A stretch of 64,000 bases of DNA from Microbispora siamensis (GTDB taxonomy: Bacteria > Actinomycetota > Actinomycetes > Streptosporangiales > Streptosporangiaceae), in NCBI RefSeq assembly GCF_016863095.1, contig NZ_BOOF01000047.1, positions 26,035 through 90,034 of the forward strand, in the 5' to 3' direction. This document shows positions 15,990 through 24,335 of this stretch, one piece after another. Below the pieces are notes generated by a model. That model made no database searches, had not been told where the DNA came from, and was given only the letters and a program-made list of their open reading frames with translations. The first letter of the stretch is position 1. Each line of letters begins with the position of its first letter. The position numbers and the translations under genes were made by a program.

Positions 15990-16114
15990 CCGGATCTCCT
16001 TGCTGTGGAACGTCTCCCGCGCCCCACACGTGAATGGGCTGCCAGGAACATACAGCGATGGGGATCAAGTCGGGAAAACAACGCGGACGTCGCCTGGTTC
16101 TCCCCGGGACGCCG

Positions 16115-16145
16115 AAGTGCCCCGCCGCGGCGCGGCGGGGCACTT
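16115..16145. terminator. Perfect terminator hairpin downstream of the small hypothetical gene
   Basis: AAGTGCCCCGCCGC pairs without mismatch with GCGGCGGGGCACTT around a 3-nt loop (GGC). It lies just past the stop of the 16157 gene on the minus strand. Confidence 0.85.
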
Positions 16146-16156
16146 CCTGGGGGTGC

Positions 16157-16441
16157 TCAGGCCTGTGCGGTGAGACCCGGGGCCTCCTGGGCGAAGGTGA
16201 TGAGGATGTCCCGGCCGTTGGCGTAGCTGACCACCGGCCGCCGCAGCGTCTCACCCACCCTGCGGGCGACCGTCTGCCACAGATCCACCATTTCCGGGCT
16301 GTCGGCGGTGATCCTGAACCGCCCTCGCGTGAGGAGGTGTTCGGTGACGAGCTGCGAGAAGGTGATCTCGCTACGCGCCCTTTCCTCCGTGGTCAGGGGG
16401 GTGCGCCGGAGGGCGGGCTGCGTGCCGGAAGGGTGGGTCAT
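16157..16441 (-). CDS. Small hypothetical protein, 94 residues
   Basis: The protein has no signal peptide, membrane segment or known catalytic motif. It looks like a compact alpha/beta protein (ITFSQLVTEHLLTRGRFRIT, VDLWQTVARRVGETLRR, GRDILITFAQE). Evidence that it is real: a GAGGAG stands in front of the ATG at 16441, codon use matches its neighbours, and a strong hairpin follows the stop. It lies between two secreted-peptidase genes on the same strand. Function is unknown. Confidence 0.7.
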   Translation of the reverse strand: MTHPSGTQPALRRTPLTTEERARSEITFSQLVTEHLLTRGRFRITADSPEMVDLWQTVARRVGETLRRPVVSYANGRDILITFAQEAPGLTAQA

Positions 16442-16506
16442 CGCTCATCTCCTCGTGATCGCCGTCCACTCAGCATGCCACTCGCGGACCGGCGCCGAGG
16501 TGCCCG

Positions 16507-17688
16507 TCAGGCGATGGAGCCGGACCAGTTGTTGGCGGCGGCCTTGTAGACGCCGTAGGTCTCGCCGTCGAAGTACGGGGAGACACTGGTGTCGATCCGC
16601 TGGTTGCCGTCGGTGTCGGAGACGCCGCTGGTCACGCCGTTGAGGTAGCCGAGCCGCTTGGCGCTGCTGTACCTCAGCAGCCACGACGAGCCCGAGGAGC
16701 CCTCACCGGTGAAGGACGACTTGACGCCCACGAGCTCCTCGCCCTTGACCGAGGGGGCCTTGGCGGCGAAGGTCTTGCCGTACGACCACTTGAGGGTCTG
16801 GCCGGTGAAGGCGTGGTTGCCGTCCGGGTGCGACCCGCTCGGGTAGCCGAACACGTAGACCGAGCTGCCGACCTTCTGGTTGTAGGCCAGGCCCTGCCCG
16901 CCGACGTTGCTCTCGAGCCGGCCGACGTCGGTGAACTTGACGACGTAGTACTTGCCGCCCGTGCTCCTGCGGATGAAGCGGTCGTAGCTGAGGTAGGTCT
17001 TCCTGTCGACCTGCTTCCAGTTCCACTCGGCGACGTTGCGCAGGTCGCCGCCGCGCCCCGCCTTGATGCCGTTGTAGACGGTCACGAAGGCGTAGTCGCG
17101 GTCGCCGTCCTCGTAGACGTCGAAGTCGTAGTGGGTGTAGGCCGTCTTGCCGACGTAGATGCCCCACGGCGCCTTGCCCTGGTAGTAGCCGGGGATGAAG
17201 ACCCAGCGGTCCATGGTGGCCCGGTTCGACTTGGTGTCGTAGACGCAGTGCCCGGCTGTGGCGACCAGGTTGCCGTACTTCGACTGGACGGAGGTCGCGC
17301 TGCACCAGTGCGGCCGGTGGTCGGCCCCGCGGAAGAAGACCTTGCCGGTGGTGCGCGGCAGGTTCACGTTCTTCAGGGTGCCGCCGGACTTCCCGCCGCC
17401 GGTGGCCGGGACGGTGCCGGGCTTGCTGTCGGCGGACGGCCCGCCGGTCGAGATGTGCTTGGCGCTGACCTGGCTCTCGTACCCGTACGGGGTGGCGTTG
17501 ACCAGGTTGCTGGCCTTCTGGTTGAGCCAGTAGGCGATGACGTTCTTCGCGGCGAGGCCGCTGCCGGCCAGCGTGTCGTGGGCCGTGTCACCGGCGGCCT
17601 GAGCCGGGACCGCCATCGTGGTCCCGACGAGGGCGGCGACGGCCACGCCCCCGATGGGGAGGATCAGGCGCTTGACTCGCGTGTTCAT
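16507..17688 (-). CDS. Secreted trypsin-like serine peptidase 2 (SGSS nucleophile variant)
   Basis: The 393-residue protein has a Sec signal peptide with predicted cleavage after AQA (about residue 31). The catalytic residues are His147 (ATAGHC), Asp198 (DGDRDYAFV) and Ser332 in GEGSSGSSW, where both residues after SG are serine. It resembles peptidase 1 most closely (NVNLPRTTGKVFF, GGQGLAYN). It ends near a calcium-binding-like DTDGNQRID and SPYFDGETYGVYKAA. The ATG at 17688 has CTGGAG upstream; an in-frame start at 17718 is less likely. It is exported and probably degrades protein outside the cell. Confidence 0.87.
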   Translation of the reverse strand: MNTRVKRLILPIGGVAVAALVGTTMAVPAQAAGDTAHDTLAGSGLAAKNVIAYWLNQKASNLVNATPYGYESQVSAKHISTGGPSADSKPGTVPATGGGKSGGTLKNVNLPRTTGKVFFRGADHRPHWCSATSVQSKYGNLVATAGHCVYDTKSNRATMDRWVFIPGYYQGKAPWGIYVGKTAYTHYDFDVYEDGDRDYAFVTVYNGIKAGRGGDLRNVAEWNWKQVDRKTYLSYDRFIRRSTGGKYYVVKFTDVGRLESNVGGQGLAYNQKVGSSVYVFGYPSGSHPDGNHAFTGQTLKWSYGKTFAAKAPSVKGEELVGVKSSFTGEGSSGSSWLLRYSSAKRLGYLNGVTSGVSDTDGNQRIDTSVSPYFDGETYGVYKAAANNWSGSIA

Positions 17689-17975
17689 GAATCTCCAGGT
17701 GCTGTCGTGGCACGCCACATGCGTCCCACCCGTCAGTAAAGGGCTAGTAAAGACAGTACCTCTCGCTTTTATCCGTGTTTTACGTGCTTTCAGGCCCGTC
17801 GCTCACGTTACTTTTCCGTGATCCTCAACAGTGCTTGTCAAGATCGAGGGCGCACCGGAAGATCAGTGCAGGTCCTCTCGGACGCCTTCCGTGTCAAATC
17901 GAGCACTGGGTGCAGCCGGGGCGGGGATGGCGATGTGACGTAAATCACATTGGGGGCTCGCCGGGTGGGGAGCGA

Positions 17976-19103
17976 TCAGCCCGTGCGCTGCTTGCTCGCC
18001 TGGGTGTACACCCGCTGCGTCAACTGGTTGAAGTAGGGCGTGGAGACGGCGTCGAGACGCCCGCCGCCGCTGAGGTTCCAGGTCAGGCTGGTGATCCCGG
18101 TGAGGTAGCCGGTCCGCGTGGCGGCGTTGTAGCCGATCACCCACGGGCCGCCGCTCGCGCCGGCGGTGAACGGGCAGCCCGGCAGCCGCACCCCGTGTTC
18201 GAGCTGCCAGGTCGGCGCGCTGACGAACTTCTTCTCGGTGGTGCCCTCGCAGGACTTCACCGTCTGACCGGTGTACGGGCGGCTGCCGTCGGGGTTGGCC
18301 CCCGCGGGGTAGCCGAAGACGTAGGTCGGTCGTCCGAGCGGCTTGCCGGAGGCGAAGCGGAAGGCGCCGGCCTTGTCCTCCAGGCGGCCCACGTCGACGG
18401 AGCGGTACTTGAGCCTGCCGTTCTCCACGTACGGCTGCCAGGAGAAGCCGCGGTGCACGGTCACGAAGGCGTAGTCGCGGTCGAAGTCGCCCTGGCCGGC
18501 GAAGTCCTCCTGCATGTAGAGCGTGTGGCCGACGAAGATGCCGGAGGGGGCCACGCCGTCGTGGTAGCCGGGGATGAAGACCCAGTTCTCCACCGGCTTG
18601 TCCTGCGACAGCGCGTACGCGCAGTGCCCGGCGGTGGCGACGAGGTTGTGGTGGGAGGAGTGCACCGCGGAGGCGGAGCACCAGTACTCCTTGTCGCCGA
18701 CCTTGAAGAACACCTTGCCCACCATCGGCGGGGAGGCCACGGGCGGGGGTGTCGCGGCGCGCGGCGCCCCGGTGCGCGGCTTCGTGTCCCCCGGGCCCAC
18801 CTCCGCCGCGGAGGTCGTGCTCCTGGTCGAAGGCGACGGCTTCGTGCTCGGCACGTAGCTGCTCGCCTGCTTGAGCCGTTCCGGGCTCCAGTACTCCGCC
18901 ACCCGCTGCTCGTCCGCCTGGCTGGGGGCGAGGGGGAAGGCGCTGACCCCGTTCTTGTCGACGCCGGTCACGGCGGAGACCGTCGTCGTGGCCGGGCGGG
19001 ACGCGACGGTCGCCGGAACGGCCGGTCCCTGACTCCCCAGCACGGCGACCACACTCGCGGCAGCGGCGACGCCACCGACGGCGAGTGTCAGCTTCCTGGT
19101 CAC
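17976..19103 (-). CDS. Secreted trypsin-like serine peptidase 3 (canonical SGGP)
   Basis: The 375-residue protein begins with a hydrophobic segment (LTLAVGGVAAAASVVAVLG) that is either a signal peptide or an uncleaved anchor. A Ser/Thr/Pro-rich linker (about 85-125) follows. The triad is His160 (ATAGHC), Asp210 (DFDRDYAFV) and Ser317 in TAGASGGPW. Cys310 just before the nucleophile, in GCPF, may pair with Cys285, as in classical members. The GTG at 19103 follows AGAGG. The gene is divergent from the SSI inhibitor gene, with a 211-bp shared region. Confidence 0.87.
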   Translation of the reverse strand: MTRKLTLAVGGVAAAASVVAVLGSQGPAVPATVASRPATTTVSAVTGVDKNGVSAFPLAPSQADEQRVAEYWSPERLKQASSYVPSTKPSPSTRSTTSAAEVGPGDTKPRTGAPRAATPPPVASPPMVGKVFFKVGDKEYWCSASAVHSSHHNLVATAGHCAYALSQDKPVENWVFIPGYHDGVAPSGIFVGHTLYMQEDFAGQGDFDRDYAFVTVHRGFSWQPYVENGRLKYRSVDVGRLEDKAGAFRFASGKPLGRPTYVFGYPAGANPDGSRPYTGQTVKSCEGTTEKKFVSAPTWQLEHGVRLPGCPFTAGASGGPWVIGYNAATRTGYLTGITSLTWNLSGGGRLDAVSTPYFNQLTQRVYTQASKQRTG

Positions 19104-19283
19104 CGTGAGCCTCTCAGGGCGGAGATATGGACTGTAAGGGGTGATTTTTCCAGATCCATACGGTTGTGGCACACCTTCTTGTCCAGCTCGTTATGAATCG
19201 AGCGGAACCGATGTGGTCTGTGGTACGTGAAGTTTCCGCTGGGGTCCGGAGTGGACGCTTGCTCTGCGGGTCTCCCGTGAGAA

Positions 19284-19298
19284 CGCTGGTCACCAGCG
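19284..19298. promoter_or_regulatory. Palindrome upstream of the SSI inhibitor gene
   Basis: CGCTGGTCACCAGCG is a 15-bp palindrome (arms CGCTGGT and ACCAGCG) ending 16 bp before the inhibitor start codon, in the region shared with peptidase 3. A candidate operator; the regulator is unknown. Confidence 0.4.
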
Positions 19299-19314
19299 GA
19301 AACGGGGGGATCGC

Positions 19315-19806
19315 ATGAAACCGCTGCTTGTCCTACTGGCCGGTGCGGCGCTGGCCGCCGGCCCCTCTGCCCAGGCGTGGGCCCAACCGGGTGCCTCCGG
19401 TGACGCCGGGACGAACGTCCCGGCACGGGCGGACACCTTGCCGGCTCCGCCGCCGCCCGAGGTCGCCCTGCGGGCGTCCCGCCCGCCCGCCTCCCAGGTG
19501 CGAGCGGTGATCCTGACCGTCGCGAACGGCGAGCAGGCGGAGCCGACGGCGCGGTCGGTCTTCCTGAACTGCGCTCCGGTCGGCGGCTCGCACCCTTCGC
19601 CGGAGAAGGCGTGCGCGTGGCTGAACAGGACGGGCGTCGACCCGGGCGCTCTTCGGGTGAACGCGACCGAGCCCTGCACGATGATCTACGCACCTGTCAC
19701 GGTCACCGCCAGCGGCATCTGGGACGGGAAGTACTTCCAGTTCCGGCGCACCTTCGGCAACGACTGTGAGAAGCGGTCGGCCGCTGGGGCGCTGTTCGAC
19801 TTCTGA
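19315..19806 (+). CDS. Subtilisin-inhibitor-like (SSI family) secreted protease inhibitor
   Basis: The 163-residue protein has a signal peptide with predicted cleavage after AWA (residue 23) and a Pro-rich linker before an SSI domain (about 62-163). The four SSI cysteines are Cys86, Cys100, Cys121 and Cys151; the spacing of the second pair (30) equals SSI Cys71-Cys101. The reactive site is CTMIYAP, so P1 is Met123 and P1' Ile124, close to SSI Met73-Val74. TFGNDC and the C-terminal GALFDF match the family. It is the only plus-strand gene among four secreted serine peptidases, so it may control one of them. Confidence 0.92.
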   Translation: MKPLLVLLAGAALAAGPSAQAWAQPGASGDAGTNVPARADTLPAPPPPEVALRASRPPASQVRAVILTVANGEQAEPTARSVFLNCAPVGGSHPSPEKACAWLNRTGVDPGALRVNATEPCTMIYAPVTVTASGIWDGKYFQFRRTFGNDCEKRSAAGALFDF

Positions 19807-19871
19807 CAGGGACAGTCGACCGCACGCGGCGTACAGGGAACGTAAAGGTGCGCCGAGTAGCTGTGACACCA

Positions 19872-19900
19872 GGGGCCCGGCGGGACGTCCGCCGGGCCCC
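19872..19900. terminator. Terminator hairpin between SSI gene and peptidase 4
   Basis: GGGGCCCGGCGG pairs perfectly with CCGCCGGGCCCC around a GACGT loop, between two convergent genes. Confidence 0.8.
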
Positions 19901-19943
19901 CTGCTGACCGAATGGCCGTGCGGTCAGGTCCGCGCCGCCACTT

Positions 19944-21122
19944 TCACTGTGTCCACCGGTTGGCGGCCACCTTGTAGACGTCGTAGGTCTCGCCGTTGAA
20001 GTACGGCGAGGAGATCCGGTCGTACCGGTCGTTGCCGTCGCTGTCCCACGCCACGCTGCTGATGCCGTTCAGGTAGCCCGTGCGGGTCGCGCTCTTGTAG
20101 CCCGTCAGCCAGGGGCCGCCGCTGGCGCCGGAGGTCATGCCGCAGGGGATCCCGAGGTGCTCCTGAATGTTGTACTTCGGCACGGCCGGCATCGGAGCCG
20201 TCCGGCCGTAGCACCACTTCATGGTCCGCCCCGTGAAGGGGCGGTCGCCGTCGGGGTGCGGCCCGGCGGGATAGCCGAACGCGAACACCTTGACCTTGGT
20301 GCTGCGGTTCCAGGTGAAGCCCTGGCCGCCCACGTTGTCGCCGAGACGGCCCGCCGGGGTGCGTACGTAGTGGGTGACGTCCCCGTCCTTCTTGGGTGTG
20401 AGCGTGAATCCCGACGACACGTTCACGAACGCGTAGTCGTAGTCGTAGTCCTCCCTGACCACGAAATCGTCGTGCGTCTGGAACCACTTCGCCGGGTAGA
20501 TGCCGTACGGCGCCTTTCCCTCCCATGCCTGGTCCCCGTCCCAGTAGGACGGGATGAACACCCAGTTGTCGTAGAACTGGTCGGTCACCGGGTCGTAGAC
20601 GCAGTGCCCGGCCGTCGCGACGACGTTGCGGTAGTGGCCCTGTACGGAGGTGCCGGAGCAGTATTTCCAGCTCTTCGGGTCCAGGGGGTTCCTGCCCGGC
20701 AGGGTGAAGAACACGCGGCCGACGGTGCGGGGCAGGTTGACCTGCCTGCTGATCTTGCCGGAACCGCCGGCCCCGCTCGTGGCGGCGCCGGCCGGCGGGA
20801 CCGTGCCCGCCTTGCCGTCCGGGGTGGCGTCGCCGGCCCTGCCGAAGCCCTTGACGGAGTTGCCGAGTTCCTCGGTGTAGTCCTTGGCCGCCCGCAACCG
20901 CTGCGGCGACCAGAAGGCGGCCGCCTCGGCGGGCGTCTGGGGCGCGGCCTTGGTGGTCACGTCGCCCGGGGCGGCCAGTGCCGCCGTTGCCGCCGCGATC
21001 GCCGCGGTCGTGCCGGTCGCGGCCGTGGAGGCCGAGGAGGTGGCGGGGGTGGCGCCGACCACGCCGGCCGCGAGGAGCGCGCCGGTGAGGGGAACGGCCA
21101 GACGCCGTGCTCGGGGGATCAT
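19944..21122 (-). CDS. Secreted trypsin-like serine peptidase 4 (canonical SGGP)
   Basis: The 392-residue protein has an N-terminal RARR stretch and a hydrophobic signal region (LAVPLTGALLAAGVVGATPA). The catalytic residues are His173 (ATAGHC), Asp229 (DYDYDYAFV) and Ser334 in TSGASGGPW; Cys327 precedes the nucleophile. A calcium-site-like DSDGNDRYD and SPYFNGETYDVYK near the end are shared with peptidase 2. AGGAG stands just before the ATG at 21122. Of the four paralogs, this one and peptidase 3 keep the complete classical active site. Confidence 0.88.
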   Translation of the reverse strand: MIPRARRLAVPLTGALLAAGVVGATPATSSASTAATGTTAAIAAATAALAAPGDVTTKAAPQTPAEAAAFWSPQRLRAAKDYTEELGNSVKGFGRAGDATPDGKAGTVPPAGAATSGAGGSGKISRQVNLPRTVGRVFFTLPGRNPLDPKSWKYCSGTSVQGHYRNVVATAGHCVYDPVTDQFYDNWVFIPSYWDGDQAWEGKAPYGIYPAKWFQTHDDFVVREDYDYDYAFVNVSSGFTLTPKKDGDVTHYVRTPAGRLGDNVGGQGFTWNRSTKVKVFAFGYPAGPHPDGDRPFTGRTMKWCYGRTAPMPAVPKYNIQEHLGIPCGMTSGASGGPWLTGYKSATRTGYLNGISSVAWDSDGNDRYDRISSPYFNGETYDVYKVAANRWTQ

Positions 21123-21469
21123 GGAGCTCCTTTCCCTGGGACGGTGAGGGTGCGTCCCATTCCTCAGGAAAACGCTCCGAGATTAATGACCGGATCTTGC
21201 GAAATGTCGTGGATATAACCAGAACAATCGGCACTTTGCCCTATCTGTTATCCATAGCGGTTGGTTATGGCTGCCGTAGTGCCAGGTCGTGGCGCTGTGT
21301 CGATGGGGAGTCGCCTCGCGGCGTCATCGGGTTTACGGCCATTCTTGACGGGTCTTGTTTGATTTCCGCCGCTCTGTTCCCACTGATATCCCTGAGTATC
21401 AAAGACGCCGGCGGCGAGCCGTGCGGGGGTCGTCCGGAGCCGGCGCGACGGCCGGAGTAATGTTCTGGC
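21123..21469. other. 347-bp intergenic region between peptidase 4 and a divergent dehydrogenase gene
   Basis: It is visibly richer in A+T than its surroundings, especially 21165-21270 (for example GAGATTAATGACC and GTGGATATAACC), which suits a promoter region for the two divergent genes. I found no clear palindrome, RNA gene or coding frame. Confidence 0.5.
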
Positions 21470-22432
21470 ATGTTCGCCGTCATCGCCACACAGACCGATC
21501 CGGACGACCCGATCAAGGGCCTGACGCTCGGGGAGCACCCCGAGCCCGCCGTACCGGAGGGATGGACGACCGTCACGGTCCGGGCCGCCGCGCTCAACCA
21601 CCACGACCTGTGGACCCTCAAGGGCGTGGGGATCAGCCAGGACCGGCTGCCGATCGTGCTCGGCTGCGACGCGGCGGGGGTGGACGAGGACGGCAACGAG
21701 GTCATCGTCCACTCCGTCATCGGCACGCCGGTCGACGGCGACGAGACCCTCGACCCGGCGCGTTCGCTGCTGTCGGAGAAGTACGACGGGACGTTCGCGG
21801 AGAAGGTCGCCGTGCCCCGCCGCAACCTGGTGCCCAAGCCCGCGGCGATCTCCTTCGAGGAGGCCGCCTGCCTGCCCACGGCCTGGCTGACCGCCTACCG
21901 CATGATCTTCGACAAGGCCGGGCTGGAGCCGGGCTCGACCATCCTGGTCCAGGGCGCCGGTGGCGGCGTGGCGACCGCGCTCATCGCGCTCGGCCGGGCC
22001 GGCGGCTTCCGGGTCTGGGCGACCAGCCGCTCCCAGGACAAGCGGGAACGGGCCCTCGCGCTCGGCGCCGACCGGGTCTTCGAGACGGGCGCGCGGCTGC
22101 CCGAGCGGGTGGACGCCGTCATGGAGACGGTCGGCGAGGCGACCTGGAAGCACTCGCTCAGCTCCCTGCGCCCGGGTGGCCGGATCGTCACCTGCGGGGC
22201 GACGAGCGGCATGGTCGCCCCGACGCAGCTCGCGCAGGTCTACTTCCTGCAGAAGTCGATCATCGGATCCACCATGGGGACGCGCGAGCAGCTCGCGCGG
22301 CTCGCGGTGTTCCTGGAGCAGACCGGTGTCCGGCCGGCGATCGACCGGGTGCTGCCCCTGGCGGAGGCGGAGGAGGGCTTCGCCGCCATGCACCGCGGCG
22401 AGGTCTTCGGCAAGGTGGTCTTCACGCTCTGA
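21470..22432 (+). CDS. Zinc-type alcohol dehydrogenase / quinone oxidoreductase-like MDR protein
   Basis: The 320-residue protein belongs to the medium-chain dehydrogenase/reductase superfamily. The N-terminal GroES-like domain has AALNHHDLWTLKG and VLGCDAAGVDEDGNEV, and the NADP-binding domain has ILVQGAGGGVATALIALGRA. The cysteine-rich structural zinc loop is absent, as in quinone-oxidoreductase-like members. It would reduce a quinone, enone or aldehyde with NADPH; the substrate is not known. It is monocistronic, convergent with the PadR gene. Confidence 0.85.
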   Translation: MFAVIATQTDPDDPIKGLTLGEHPEPAVPEGWTTVTVRAAALNHHDLWTLKGVGISQDRLPIVLGCDAAGVDEDGNEVIVHSVIGTPVDGDETLDPARSLLSEKYDGTFAEKVAVPRRNLVPKPAAISFEEAACLPTAWLTAYRMIFDKAGLEPGSTILVQGAGGGVATALIALGRAGGFRVWATSRSQDKRERALALGADRVFETGARLPERVDAVMETVGEATWKHSLSSLRPGGRIVTCGATSGMVAPTQLAQVYFLQKSIIGSTMGTREQLARLAVFLEQTGVRPAIDRVLPLAEAEEGFAAMHRGEVFGKVVFTL

Positions 22433-22527
22433 CGGCCGCCCGCGCGGGCCGGGCGGCGCTCTCGTCGCCGCCCTCCCGCTGCCGGTCACGCTGGGCGCCG
22501 TGAGGCGGCACTGGAGCGCGGCGGAGT

Positions 22528-22590
22528 CCGGTTTCAGTGGCCGGTTCAGTGTCCGGTTTCAGCGGCCGGTTTCAGCGGCCGGTTTCACGG
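22528..22590. repeat. 13-bp tandem repeat (CCGGTTTCAGYGG), five copies
   Basis: Contiguous units lie at 22528-22540, 22541-22552 (12 bp), 22553-22565, 22566-22578 and 22579-22590 (12 bp, changed end). The array fills the gap before the PadR stop codon at 22593, between two convergent genes. Confidence 0.85.
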
Positions 22591-22592
22591 CT

Positions 22593-23333
22593 TCAGGAAC
22601 GCAGCGCCCGGCGGATGCGCTCGGCGGCCTCGTCGAGGGCGGCCCGGCACTCGGCCAGGGCCCGCTCGTCGGGCACGCCCGCGGCGGAGGACCGGTGGAC
22701 GTCGGCGACGAAGTCGGCCAGCATCCGGCTGAGCGCGACGTCGTGGCCGCCCTGCCGGCCGCCGCCGAACCCCCAGGACTCCTCCCAGATGCGGCGCCAC
22801 TCGTGCTGCCAGCGCTCGCCCTCCTCCTGCCATTGGCGCTTGTGGCGGCGCCACTCCTCCTTCTGCCTGCGCCACTCCTCCCTGGCCTGGTCACGCTGCC
22901 GCCGCCACTCCTCCTTCTGCTCACGCCGGAGGTCGCGGTTGTCGTGGCCGATGTCCCTGGCCATCTGGGTGAGCTCCTCGCGCAGCGAACGCACGGTCTG
23001 CCGTACGTCCTCCTTCACCTCGCGCGCGATGTCCTGGACCGAGGCGGTGATCTCCTGCTCCAGGTCGGCGAGCTCGTCCATCCGGTCGTTCAGCTCGGCC
23101 CGTCCCTTGTCGGTCAGCGTGAAGACCTTCTTGCCGTTCACGACCTCGTGGGTGACGAGGCCCTCGTCCTCCAGCCGGGCCAGCCGGGGATAGATCGTGC
23201 CGGGGGAGGGGGAGTAGACGCCGAGGAAACGGTCCTGCAGGAGCCGGATGACCTCGTAGCCGTGCCGCGGGCTCTCCTCCAGGAGCTTCAGCAGGTACAG
23301 CCGCAACCGGCCGTGCCCGAACACCGGACTCAT
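22593..23333 (-). CDS. PadR-family regulator with Trp/Arg/Glu-rich coiled-coil extension
   Basis: The 246-residue protein has an N-terminal PadR winged helix (LRLYLLKLLEESPRHGYEVI, SPGTIYPRLARLEDEGLV). A long helical tail follows; residues about 141-187 carry eight tryptophans in Trp/Arg/Glu-rich repeats (EEWRRQ, EEWRRQ, EEWRRH). The tail is much longer than in a typical PadR protein and probably forms a coiled coil. GGAGAG lies before the ATG at 23333, which overlaps the DUF4097 stop by 4 nt. The operon probably represses itself through the repeats at 24219-24262. Confidence 0.9.
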   Translation of the reverse strand: MSPVFGHGRLRLYLLKLLEESPRHGYEVIRLLQDRFLGVYSPSPGTIYPRLARLEDEGLVTHEVVNGKKVFTLTDKGRAELNDRMDELADLEQEITASVQDIAREVKEDVRQTVRSLREELTQMARDIGHDNRDLRREQKEEWRRQRDQAREEWRRQKEEWRRHKRQWQEEGERWQHEWRRIWEESWGFGGGRQGGHDVALSRMLADFVADVHRSSAAGVPDERALAECRAALDEAAERIRRALRS

Positions 23334-24148
23334 GCTCTCTCCTCTTCTCGCCTCGCGGGGTGGCCGCTGAGCAGGGTGACGGCGCCGGACACCGTGGTCG
23401 CCGAGAGGGACGCCATGCCGCCGCCCAACCGGCCGCTGAGCGAACGGGCCCCCGGGGCCGAGGTGGCGTACAACTCGGGGAAGGCCGACTCGATCCTGCC
23501 TGAGGTCGAGCGGATGGACACGTCGGTGTCCACGTCGTGCGGCAGCCGTACGACGATCGCGCCCGACATGCTGTGCAGCGTGACGTGACCGGTGGGCGCC
23601 AGTTCGAGGTCGGCGGTGACGCGCCCGGACACCGTGTTCGCGCGCAGCCGCCGCGGCCGGCCCGCGGCCACCGTGAGGTCGCCGGAGACGCTGGAGAAGG
23701 ACAGGTCGCCGGCCAGCCCCCGGCTCTCCACCGAGCCCGAGACCGTCTCGGCCTGCACCTCGCCGCTGACGCCGTCGAGGACGATCTCCCCCGACACGCT
23801 CTTCACGCCGGTGATCCCCTCCACGCCCGCTACGACGGCGGAGGCGGAGACGACCCCGGCCTGGACGGGACACGTCTTCGGCACGGTCAGCGTCAGTGTG
23901 GTCCTACGGGGTCCCGAGCGTAACCAGCCCAGGATCCCGTCCCACGTCAGGTCCTTGTACGCGACCGTCAGGCGGCCGTCGTCGTCGTGGGTCACCACCA
24001 GCGGCGAGCCGTCCACCTCCGTCACTTCGAGGGTCGGCGGGCCGTCACTGGCCAGCACGGCCAGCCGACCGGCTACGACGCGCACGTTGAGCGCGGCGAC
24101 CTCTTCGAACGTGAGCCGTCCGGGAGAGTCGATCGTCCATTGGGGCAC
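23330..24148 (-). CDS. DUF4097 beta-strand-repeat protein
   Basis: The 272-residue protein is built of short repeated beta strands with the recurring pattern V-S-G (for example VKSVSGEIVLDGVSGEV, AETVSGSVESRG, SSVSGDLTVAAG, TVSGRVTADLE), typical of the DUF4097/adhesin-like solenoid family. No signal peptide or membrane helix is visible, so it is likely cytosolic. It precedes the PadR gene with a 4-nt overlap, an arrangement often seen for this family. Its role is unknown; it may sense envelope or metabolic stress together with the PadR protein. Confidence 0.85.
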   Translation of the reverse strand: MPQWTIDSPGRLTFEEVAALNVRVVAGRLAVLASDGPPTLEVTEVDGSPLVVTHDDDGRLTVAYKDLTWDGILGWLRSGPRRTTLTLTVPKTCPVQAGVVSASAVVAGVEGITGVKSVSGEIVLDGVSGEVQAETVSGSVESRGLAGDLSFSSVSGDLTVAAGRPRRLRANTVSGRVTADLELAPTGHVTLHSMSGAIVVRLPHDVDTDVSIRSTSGRIESAFPELYATSAPGARSLSGRLGGGMASLSATTVSGAVTLLSGHPARREEERA

Positions 24149-24218
24149 CGCTCAGGCCCTTCCACGCGAAGTCCTGCGTCCGCGCGGGCGGCACCCGCGC
24201 GAACGAACCATCCACAAA

Positions 24219-24262
24219 CAAGATATATCTCGTTTGCGCGAAGTCAAGATGTATCGCGTTTG
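24219..24262. promoter_or_regulatory. Two PadR-operator-like direct repeats upstream of the DUF4097-padR operon
   Basis: CAAGATATATCTCGTTTG (24219-24236) and CAAGATGTATCGCGTTTG (24245-24262) are 18-bp direct repeats 26 bp apart with two differences. The first holds the perfect palindrome AGATATATCT. PadR operators commonly contain such AT-rich palindromes. Confidence 0.6.
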
Positions 24263-24335
24263 TCCCGGAGTCCGACTCTCGCTCCGAACCGCTCTCGCCG
24301 GCCGTCGTCGCGGTCGTTTCCGCCGACCGTCCTCG

